Positions 35,704-44,384 of a stretch of 64,000 nt of DNA are shown here, one piece after another (the first letter of the stretch is position 1; each line of letters starts with the position of its first letter). This stretch comes from Streptomyces sp. NBC_01478 (GTDB lineage Bacteria > Actinomycetota > Actinomycetes > Streptomycetales > Streptomycetaceae). A program made the position numbers and the translations under genes. The notes below the pieces were generated by a model. The model had not been told where the DNA came from and did no database searches. It saw nothing but the letters and a program-made list of their open reading frames with translations. Location of the stretch: positions 8,723,501 through 8,787,500 of the forward strand of contig NZ_CP109444.1 in assembly GCF_036227225.1 (NCBI RefSeq), in the 5' to 3' direction.

Positions 35704-35740
35704 CCGGTCGTCATCCGATCATCTCTCTGGAAGGAACAGC

Positions 35741-37042
35741 ATGTCCGGCAAGAACAGCCCGCAGCACCAGGCAGCGACGGGCGGGACGGAGCCCGCCCCG
35801 GCCCCGGACACCACCACGGGCGGCGCCCCCGAGACCGGAACGGCACTCCCGCCGACCAGCGGTGAGACGACGGCCGGCGCCTCGGAGACCGCGGCGCAGG
35901 CGGAAGCGGCACTCGCGGCCCCGGCCCAACTCCCGTCCACCGGCGCGGGCGTGACCGGGGAAGCCGGTGTCGGAGCCGGATCCGGAGCCGGAGCCGGAGC
36001 CGGAGCCGGTATCGGCGTCGGCGCCGACGAAGCCGCAGATCCGGCAGCGGAACCGGAACCGGAACCGGAACCGGACCACCACGCCGACCCCGCCTCTGCA
36101 TCCGCCTCCGCATCCGCGTCTGCCTCCGACCCGGACCCGGACCCCGACGCCCTGGCCGCCACCGCGATCGGAGCATCGTCGGAATCCGGAGCAGGTTCCG
36201 GATCCGACGAAGGCACCGCCGTTGCGGCCCCCGCCTTCGGCCGCCCCTCCCGAGGGCTCCTCGCCGGCGCCGCGATAGCCGGTGCGCTGCTGATCGGCGT
36301 GCCGTTCCTGGTGTCCGGCCTGCTCGGCCGGTCGAGTTCGGACGGGAAGCCGTCGGAGCAAGTGGCCGACGCGGGAACCGTGTTGAACGGCGCGACGACG
36401 AACATCGGTGCCGGCGCCTACGGTTCGGCCAGCCCGGACCCGGCCTCGCCGAAGCCGACCCCCACTCACACGACGGGCGGCGGCAAGAACAACACGGTGA
36501 AGAACGGTGGGGGAGCGGCGGCCGCCGGTGCCGGTTCCGGTGCCGGGGTGATCGCGGGCAGTTCCGCCCAGGCTCCCAAGAAGACGTCCTCCGGCGGGAG
36601 TACGAAGAAGAAGTCCACCACGACCAAGGCCACGGCCACCAAGACGGTGACCACCGCGCCCGGCACCACCATCTACAGCCACGCCTCCAACAAGTGCATC
36701 GAGATGGTGGGTCACAAGGGCGCCGACGGTTCGCCGCTGCAGATCAACAGCTGCACCGGCAAGAACTGGCAGAAGTGGGACTTCCGTTCGGACGGCACGA
36801 TCCGCTCGATGGGCCTGTGCATGGACGTCGCCTGGGGCTCGTCGGCGAACGGCGCGGTGATCCAGATCGCGGTGTGCAGCGGCAACCCGGCCCAGCAGTT
36901 CCGCCTCAACTCCAGCAACGACCTGGTCAATCCGCAGGCCAACAAGTGCGTGGACGTCAAGGACCAGGGAACCGCCAACGGCACCCGGCTCCAACTCTGG
37001 GACTGCAACGGCCAGGACAACCAGAAGTGGAGCACCCGCTGA
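35741..37042 (+). CDS. Membrane-anchored ricin-type beta-trefoil lectin
   Basis: This 433-residue protein probably sits in the membrane with its lectin outside. The first 165 residues are low-complexity Ala/Gly/Pro/Glu. One hydrophobic segment follows (about residues 170-192, LLAGAAIAGALLIGVPF), then a Gly/Ala and Lys/Thr-rich stalk, then a ricin B-type domain (about 306-433). That domain has three repeats, each with a KC/LC and Asp or Glu start, a second Cys and a QxW-like end (WQKW, AQQF, NQKW). Ricin folds bind galactose- or xylose-type sugars. AAGGA lies 5 bp before the ATG, and only 37 bp separate it from the giant gene, so the two are probably cotranscribed. Whether it anchors or guides the giant protein is inference. 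Confidence 0.88.
   Translation: MSGKNSPQHQAATGGTEPAPAPDTTTGGAPETGTALPPTSGETTAGASETAAQAEAALAAPAQLPSTGAGVTGEAGVGAGSGAGAGAGAGIGVGADEAADPAAEPEPEPEPDHHADPASASASASASASDPDPDPDALAATAIGASSESGAGSGSDEGTAVAAPAFGRPSRGLLAGAAIAGALLIGVPFLVSGLLGRSSSDGKPSEQVADAGTVLNGATTNIGAGAYGSASPDPASPKPTPTHTTGGGKNNTVKNGGGAAAAGAGSGAGVIAGSSAQAPKKTSSGGSTKKKSTTTKATATKTVTTAPGTTIYSHASNKCIEMVGHKGADGSPLQINSCTGKNWQKWDFRSDGTIRSMGLCMDVAWGSSANGAVIQIAVCSGNPAQQFRLNSSNDLVNPQANKCVDVKDQGTANGTRLQLWDCNGQDNQKWSTR
35972..36072 (+). repeat. Hexanucleotide repeat tracts in the lectin gene
   Basis: A GGAGCC-type tract (35972-36007, encoding Gly-Ala) and a GGAACC tract (36049-36072, encoding Glu-Pro) lie in the low-complexity cytoplasmic part. In-frame length change by slippage is likely and harmless to the frame. 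Confidence 0.85.
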
Positions 37043-37049
37043 ACACGGC

Positions 37050-37083
37050 GGTGCCGCCGCACCGGTCAAGGCACGGCGGCACC
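37050..37083. terminator. Hairpin between convergent lectin and MurA genes
   Basis: GGTGCCGCCG and CGGCGGCACC form a perfect 10-bp stem with a 14-base loop, 8 bp after the lectin stop. No T-run follows, as is usual in Streptomyces. It could serve both convergent genes. Confidence 0.7.
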
Positions 37084-37130
37084 ATGGCACTCTGGGCAGC
37101 CAAGTCGCCCTCAGATGCCCCGTATGGAAG

Positions 37131-38660
37131 CTAGATGTCCCGGAAGATCTCGATCTGCGCCCCGACGGAGTTGAGCCGCTCCGCCAGATCCTCGTAACCG
37201 CGGTTGATGACATACACGTTGCGCAGCACGGACGTGCCCTCCGCCGCCATCATCGCGAGCAGGACGACCACCGCGGGCCGCAGCGCCGGCGGGCACATCA
37301 TCTCGGCGGCCCGCCAGCGGGTCGGGCCCTCGACCAACACGCGGTGCGGGTCGAGGAGTTGGAGACGGCCGCCGAGGCGGTTGAGGTCCGTGAGGTAGAT
37401 CGCGCGGTTGTCGTAGACCCAGTCGTGGATGAGGGTCTGCCCCTGCGCGACCGCCGCGATGGCCGCGAAGAACGGCACGTTGTCGATGTTCAGGCCGGGG
37501 AACGGCATCGGGTGGATCTTGTCGATCGGCGCCTCCAGTTTGGAGGGCCGGACCGTGAGGTCCACCAGGCGGGTACGGCCGTTGTCCGCGACGTACTCGG
37601 GCGTGCGGTCGTGGTCGAGGCCCATCTCCTCCAGGACCGCGAGCTCGATCTCCAGGAACTCGATGGGCACCCGGCGGACCGTCAGCTCCGACTCGGTGAC
37701 GACGGCGGCGGCCAGCAGGCTCATCGCCTCGACCGGGTCCTCGGAGGGGGAGTAGTCCACGTCGACGTCGATGGTGGGCACGCCGTGCACGGTGAGCGTG
37801 GTGGTGCCGATGCCCTCGACCCGTACGCCGAGCGCCTCCAGGAAGAAACAGAGGTCCTGGACCATGTAGTTGGAGGACGCGTTGCGGATGACCGTGGCGC
37901 CGTCGTGGCGGGCGGCGGCGAGCAGCGCGTTCTCGGTAACGGTGTCGCCGCGCTCGGTCAGCACGATCGGCCGGTCGGGGGAGACGGACCGGTCGACCTG
38001 CGCGTGGTAGAGGCCCTCGGTCGCGGCGATGTCGAGCCCGAAGCGGCGCAGCGCGATCATGTGCGGCTCGATGGTGCGCGTGCCGAGGTCGCAACCGCCC
38101 GCGTACGGCAGCTTGAAGCTGTCCATGCGGTGCAGCAGCGGGCCGAGGAACATGATGATCGAGCGCGTGCGCTTGGCGGCCTCCGCGTCGATCGCGGCCA
38201 TCTCCAGCTCGGCCGGCGGCACGATCTCCAGGTCCACGCCGTCGTTGATCCAGCGGGTGCGGACGCCGATCGAGCCGAGTACCTCCAGAAGGCGGTACAC
38301 CTCCTCGATCCGCGCGACCCGGCGCAGCACTGTGCGCCCCTTGTTGAGGAGCGAGGCGCACAGCAGTGCCACGCATGCGTTCTTGCTGGTCTTCACGTCG
38401 ATGGCGCCGGACAGCCGACGACCGCCGACCACCCTGAGATGCATCGGACCGGCATAGCCCAGTGAGACGATTTCGCTGTCCAGTGCTTCACCGATTCGAG
38501 CGATCATCTCAAGGCTGATGTTTTGGTTGCCGCGCTCGATGCGGTTGACGGCGCTCTGACTGGTGCCGAGCGCCTCGGCGAGCTGTGTCTGTGTCCAGCC
38601 CCGATGCTGCCGGGCGTCACGGATGAGCTTGCCGATACGTACGAGGTAGTCGTCTGCCAT
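37131..38660 (-). CDS. murA2: UDP-N-acetylglucosamine 1-carboxyvinyltransferase (MurA family) with N-terminal XRE helix-turn-helix
   Basis: MurA transfers enolpyruvate from PEP to UDP-GlcNAc, the first committed step of peptidoglycan synthesis. This 509-residue protein has an extra DNA-binding domain at about residues 8-62 (WTQTQLAEALGTSQSAVNRIERG), followed by the full EPSP synthase-like fold. The substrate-binding Lys-Asn pair is K93-N94 (TSKNA), the catalytic Cys is C190 (AGGCDLG), and the active-site Asp aligns in FPGLNID, so an active enzyme is plausible. The usual length is about 420-450; the difference is the HTH. I recall a similar fusion next to aconitase in S. coelicolor (SCO5998). 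It is probably a second MurA beside the essential one, and may bind its own promoter, where a palindrome sits 12 bp before the ATG. Confidence 0.9.
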   Translation of the reverse strand: MADDYLVRIGKLIRDARQHRGWTQTQLAEALGTSQSAVNRIERGNQNISLEMIARIGEALDSEIVSLGYAGPMHLRVVGGRRLSGAIDVKTSKNACVALLCASLLNKGRTVLRRVARIEEVYRLLEVLGSIGVRTRWINDGVDLEIVPPAELEMAAIDAEAAKRTRSIIMFLGPLLHRMDSFKLPYAGGCDLGTRTIEPHMIALRRFGLDIAATEGLYHAQVDRSVSPDRPIVLTERGDTVTENALLAAARHDGATVIRNASSNYMVQDLCFFLEALGVRVEGIGTTTLTVHGVPTIDVDVDYSPSEDPVEAMSLLAAAVVTESELTVRRVPIEFLEIELAVLEEMGLDHDRTPEYVADNGRTRLVDLTVRPSKLEAPIDKIHPMPFPGLNIDNVPFFAAIAAVAQGQTLIHDWVYDNRAIYLTDLNRLGGRLQLLDPHRVLVEGPTRWRAAEMMCPPALRPAVVVLLAMMAAEGTSVLRNVYVINRGYEDLAERLNSVGAQIEIFRDI

Positions 38661-38672
38661 GAGGCCGAGGTT

Positions 38673-38688
38673 ATCTCAGATATGAGAT
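38673..38688. promoter_or_regulatory. Palindromic operator upstream of the MurA gene
   Basis: ATCTCA-GATA-TGAGAT is a perfect 6-bp inverted repeat 12 bp before the start codon. Candidate binders are the protein's own XRE domain or a MarR-type regulator, because the outer arms ATCTC-N6-GAGAT recur upstream of acnA. Confidence 0.6.
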
Positions 38689-38724
38689 GGCGCCTCTTGA
38701 GGGGGCCGTTAGGGTGACGGCCGG

Positions 38725-38922
38725 TCAGTCGTCCTTCTTGGTGCGCGTCTTGCGCCACCCGAAAGGCCCGGGCAAATCCATCGATGTCGTACGACGTCCT
38801 GTGGTGCTGCGTGTGTACCGCGGGCCGCGCTTGCCACCCGTGGTGAACGACATGGACCCCTTGTTGATGTTCAGCCGAAGCCAAGGAAGGATCCGGAAAC
38901 TCTTGCGGAACGTGAGCGGCAT
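38725..38922 (-). CDS. DUF4236 domain small protein
   Basis: The 65-residue product starts MPLTFRKSFRILPWLRLNIN, the hallmark start of DUF4236 proteins (FRKS...P..R.N..K), followed by the Thr/Gly-rich middle and a LPG motif near the end. It is very basic (KTRTKKDD at the C-terminus). AAAGGGGG lies just before the ATG. The function of the family is unknown. It lies 64 bp upstream of the MurA gene in the same direction, with the palindrome in between. Confidence 0.75.
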   Translation of the reverse strand: MPLTFRKSFRILPWLRLNINKGSMSFTTGGKRGPRYTRSTTGRRTTSMDLPGPFGWRKTRTKKDD

Positions 38923-39002
38923 CCCGCCCCCTTTCGTCTCGCACCGGGTACCCCGAAGTCGCGCGGGTATGGCGGCGGGAGAGGTGGGGCTAGCGTCGAG
39001 GC

Positions 39003-39572
39003 ATGATCTCCGACGCGTCGTTGCCCGGGCACGAGCTCACGGCCACCAGCTCGACCGTGGTCTACCGGAACCGCTGGATGACCGTTCGCGAGGACAGGAC
39101 GGTGCGTCACGACGGCGCGGAGGGCTTGTACGGCGTGGTGCACAAACCCGACTTCGCGCTGATCGTTCCGCATGAGGACGGGGGCTTCCACCTCGTTGAG
39201 CAGTACCGGTATCCGGTGAAGGCCCGCTATTGGGAGTTCCCTCAGGGCGCGTGGGAAGACAGACCGGACGCGGACCCGCTGGACTTGGCGCGCGGTGAAC
39301 TCGCGGAGGAGACGGGCCTGTCCGCTCGGACGATGACGCCCCTGGGGCACCTCTTCGAGGCCTATGGATACTGCGACCAGGGGTTTCACGTCATTCTCGC
39401 CACGGATCTCACCCGTGGCGAACCTCACCCGGACGACGAGGAAGCCGGCTTGATCAGCCGCTGGTTCTCCGAGGCGGACGTGTGGCGGCTGATCGCCGAA
39501 GGCCGGTTCAAGGACGCTCCGTCGGTAGCGGCCCTGGCGCTGTTCCAGCAGTACCGCAAGGGCCAGGGCTGA
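39003..39572 (+). CDS. NUDIX hydrolase (ADP-ribose pyrophosphatase-like)
   Basis: NUDIX enzymes hydrolyse nucleoside diphosphates linked to another group; the nearest group here is ADP-sugar pyrophosphatases, judged from VEQYRYP, the WEFPQGAW strand and the late GHLFEAYGYCDQ region. The 189-residue length is typical. The Nudix box is not canonical: LARGELAEETGL keeps the metal-binding ELxEExG core, but the Arg before Glu is Gly, and the upstream Glu of G-x5-E appears to be Ala with two extra residues. Activity or specificity may be changed. No close operon partner on the left; the HAD gene follows 75 bp downstream. Confidence 0.82.
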   Translation: MISDASLPGHELTATSSTVVYRNRWMTVREDRTVRHDGAEGLYGVVHKPDFALIVPHEDGGFHLVEQYRYPVKARYWEFPQGAWEDRPDADPLDLARGELAEETGLSARTMTPLGHLFEAYGYCDQGFHVILATDLTRGEPHPDDEEAGLISRWFSEADVWRLIAEGRFKDAPSVAALALFQQYRKGQG

Positions 39573-39580
39573 GACCGGGC

Positions 39581-39613
39581 GGCGGCAAGCGGCACCTCGA
39601 TCGGTGTGCCGCC
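39581..39613 (+). terminator. Weak hairpin after the NUDIX gene
   Basis: GGCGGCA pairs with TGCCGCC, with an inner CACC/GGTG stem and a 5-base bulge. It argues against the early GTG at 39606 as start of the next gene. Confidence 0.35.
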
Positions 39614-39647
39614 GGATCGCCGCGCGTGCTGGTGGGATCCTTGGCCG

Positions 39648-40331
39648 GTGTTCTCATCCGATCCTGTGGGCGCCGTCTTCTTCGATGTCGACGGCACCCT
39701 CGTCCCCGGTACGAGTTCGTCGGTTTTCCTGGCCGGCTTCCTTGGTCATCGGGACGAGTTGGCCGAGGCCGAGGACGCCTATGCCTCCGGCGCCCTGGAC
39801 AATCGGCAGGTTTCCGAGCTGGATGCCGCGGGTTGGGCGGGCGTGCCCGAAGAGCAGGTCTCCGGCCGGCTCGACGGGCTTCCCTTGGTCTCGGGCATCA
39901 CGGAGACCGTGGCCTGGTGCCGGCGGAACAAACTGGTGCCCGTGCTGGCGACCCTCGCCTGGTCGCCGGTCGGCAGCCACCTGGCCGACCGATTCGGCTT
40001 CCACGCGTTCAGCGGACCTCGGCTGGAGACCGCGGACGGCCGGTTCACGGGCCGGGTCGCCCGTCACTTCGACGAGTACGGCAAACGGGATTTCGCCCTC
40101 GCGCAGGCGCGAGAGCTGGGGTCGACCCTCCGCTCGTGCGGAGCCGTCGGGGACAGCCGCTCCGACCTGCCGCTGTTCGCGTCCGTCGGGTTGAGCGTGG
40201 CGTTCAACGCCTCGGCGGGAGCGCGGGCGGCGGCGACCGCCACGGTGGACGGCGGCGACCTGCGAGCCGTGCTTCCCGTCCTGAGCCGCTTGGTCACCGT
40301 CACTCGTTCACGGCCGTCCGCGGAAGGCTGA
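39648..40331 (+). CDS. HAD-IB family phosphatase (SerB-like)
   Basis: All four HAD motifs are present: DVDGTLV with the nucleophile Asp, a Thr/Ser of motif II in LATLAWS, the Lys in YGKRD, and GDSRSD with the metal-binding Asp. The helical cap between motifs I and II is of the short IB type seen in phosphoserine phosphatases and related hydrolases. The substrate cannot be told from sequence. The frame is open upstream to a GTG at 39606. The GTG at 39648 is preferred because GGTGGGA lies about 10 bases before it and the protein then starts just ahead of the first strand (228 residues). Confidence 0.85.
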   Translation: MFSSDPVGAVFFDVDGTLVPGTSSSVFLAGFLGHRDELAEAEDAYASGALDNRQVSELDAAGWAGVPEEQVSGRLDGLPLVSGITETVAWCRRNKLVPVLATLAWSPVGSHLADRFGFHAFSGPRLETADGRFTGRVARHFDEYGKRDFALAQARELGSTLRSCGAVGDSRSDLPLFASVGLSVAFNASAGARAAATATVDGGDLRAVLPVLSRLVTVTRSRPSAEG

Positions 40332-40373
40332 GAGAGGTCCGGGCATGACCAGCCCGCCCCCATGTACTAGAGT

Positions 40374-40391
40374 TATCTCGACATCGAGATA
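40374..40391. promoter_or_regulatory. TamR-like palindrome upstream of acnA
   Basis: TATCTCGA-CA-TCGAGATA is a perfect 8-bp inverted repeat about 143 bp before the acnA start. TamR, a MarR/UrtR-type regulator of S. coelicolor, is reported to control aconitase and trans-aconitate methyltransferase through palindromes of this kind; the exact match to its consensus is from memory. Confidence 0.6.
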
Positions 40392-40446
40392 TCTGCCGAG
40401 GTGCACCGCAGCCGCACACTCCGCCGGACCCAGCAGTAAGGCTTGC

Positions 40447-40465
40447 CTAACTTAGCCTTACCTTA
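40447..40465 (-). promoter_or_regulatory. Iron-box-like site (DmdR1/DtxR type) upstream of acnA
   Basis: On the minus strand TAAGGTAAGGCTAAGTTAG matches the DtxR/DmdR consensus TTAGGTTAGGCTAACCTAA at 14 of 19 positions. It lies between the TamR-like palindrome and the start codon, so iron control of this iron-sulphur enzyme is plausible. Confidence 0.5.
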
Positions 40466-40488
40466 GCGGATCGGCCAGGACGTCGTAG

Positions 40489-43248
<2,760 letters not shown>

Positions 43249-43267
43249 CGGCTCCGGTACGGCAGTT

Positions 43268-43303
43268 GAGGGCCGCATCCCCGGTGACGGGGGTGCGGCC
43301 CTC
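43268..43303. terminator. Bidirectional terminator after acnA
   Basis: GAGGGCCGCA(T)CCCC and GGGG(G)TGCGGCCCTC form a long GC-rich stem between the convergent acnA and regulator genes. Confidence 0.85.
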
Positions 43304-43313
43304 CGCCGTTGTG

Positions 43314-44315
43314 CTACAGCCAGCCGCGCTGCGCCGCCCGCAGGCCGAGCTGGAAGCGGCTCGCCGCCCCGAGCCGTTCCTGGAGGTCGCTCACCCGCCT
43401 CCGCAGCGTGCGCAGGCTGACTCCCAGATGGCGGGCGACCGCCTCGTCCTTCAGCCCGGCCGCCAGCAGCCGCGTCAACGCCTGCTCGTCCTCGGAGAGT
43501 TCGCCGTTCCCCCCGGGCCGGCCGAGCGGGGTCGCCTGCTGCCAGGCCAGCTCGAAGAGCTTCTGCAGGGCCTCGGTCACCGCCGAGTGCCATACGACGA
43601 CGGCGCAGTAGCCGCCCGCCGCCGACGAGGTCAGCGGGAGCAGGGCCCGGCGTCCGTCGACCACCAGCAGTTTGAGCGGCACGGACGGCAACACCCGGGC
43701 CTGCTCGCCGAGTTCGACCATGTTCCAGGCACGGGACAGGGCGTTCGGATCCTCCAGGGCGGTCGCCGCGTAGATGCCGCGCGAGACGATCCCGCGCTTG
43801 AGCAGATCGGCCTGGAGGTCCACCTGCGGTGCGGGCGGGGCGAGATAGGGCGGGGTGTCGAAGAGACACACCTCGTGCTCGGCGCGGGCGTACATCTCCT
43901 CCAAGCGGGCCGCGATGGCGCCTTCGCCGGAGGCGACCTCGATCAGCCGGGACGGCTCCTCGCGCAGCAGGCCCGCCTCGTACGCGGTGGCCATCTCCTC
44001 GGCGGTGGCGGCGACCAGTTCGGACTCCGTCTCGCGCCGCCGGATCAGCGCACGGATCGCCACCCGCGGGTCGACCGCCCGTAACCCGCCCATGGAGTCC
44101 GGCGGTTGGAGCAGTCCCAGCGTGAGCAGCCGGTTGCAGGCCTCGCGCAGCTCGGCCGGGGTCGCCCCGCTCAGCAGCGACCAGCCGACCGCGCCGGCGT
44201 CGGGCTGATGGAGAATCGACCGGTACACCAGCTCGTCGAAGTTGGAGACCCCCACCGCGGCCCAAGGGCTCGCGGCAGGGGTCTGTCGTGCGGGATCCTG
44301 CGCCGTGTTCACCAT
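43314..44315 (-). CDS. TrmB-like/LuxR-type transcriptional regulator
   Basis: The 333-residue protein has a winged-helix-like N-terminus (about 25-110, ELVYRSILHQP and LLTLGLLQPP), a central effector part resembling the phospholipase D-like region of TrmB-type regulators (about 120-250), and a C-terminal HTH (about 270-330, LAAGLKDEAVARHLGVSLRTLRRRV) of the LuxR kind. Streptomyces have many such orphan regulators; targets and ligand are unknown. It lies 69 bp downstream of the subtilase gene in the same direction and faces acnA. The upstream gap holds TAAG-N4-CTTA (44342-44353), too short to call an operator. Confidence 0.82.
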   Translation of the reverse strand: MVNTAQDPARQTPAASPWAAVGVSNFDELVYRSILHQPDAGAVGWSLLSGATPAELREACNRLLTLGLLQPPDSMGGLRAVDPRVAIRALIRRRETESELVAATAEEMATAYEAGLLREEPSRLIEVASGEGAIAARLEEMYARAEHEVCLFDTPPYLAPPAPQVDLQADLLKRGIVSRGIYAATALEDPNALSRAWNMVELGEQARVLPSVPLKLLVVDGRRALLPLTSSAAGGYCAVVVWHSAVTEALQKLFELAWQQATPLGRPGGNGELSEDEQALTRLLAAGLKDEAVARHLGVSLRTLRRRVSDLQERLGAASRFQLGLRAAQRGWL

Positions 44316-44384
44316 GGCTCGCCACGGTAGAACTTGATTGTTAAGAATCCTTACCGTGGCTCGGTCTGCCCGATCATTTCAGGC

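Larger units (their letters stand above)
26590..35703 (+). repeat. Unit 4, C-terminal and diverged copy of the giant tandem repeat
   Basis: The OTU (26590-27495) and metzincin (27727-28260) modules still match the other units closely. From about 28362 the similarity drops abruptly: the scaffold keeps the same module order and key motifs (for example SNEPS, NLESHL, LLRGTLPMQ, RDLLGHG) but is only moderately similar at protein level. A coiled coil lies at about 33880-34830, followed by an acidic stretch and a unique C-terminal domain instead of a Lys-rich linker. Confidence 0.88.

Noticed and set aside
30309..34406. Long alternate plus-strand frame inside unit 4
   Set aside because: It is an Arg/Ala/Pro-rich shadow of the real frame, without domains.
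1798..35078. Long open frames on the minus strand across the giant gene (up to about 1,700 codons)
   Set aside because: They mirror the high third-position GC of the plus-strand gene, repeat with its unit period, and encode Arg/Gly/Val-rich sequence with no known domain.
1..35703. Polyketide or non-ribosomal peptide synthase
   Set aside because: The size fits but no ketosynthase, acyltransferase, adenylation or carrier motif is present.
39606..39647. Longer N-terminus for the HAD phosphatase
   Set aside because: The extra codons overlap a hairpin, read PPDRRACWWDPWP and do not belong to the fold.
44342..44353. TAAG-N4-CTTA as operator
   Set aside because: Four-base arms are expected by chance.
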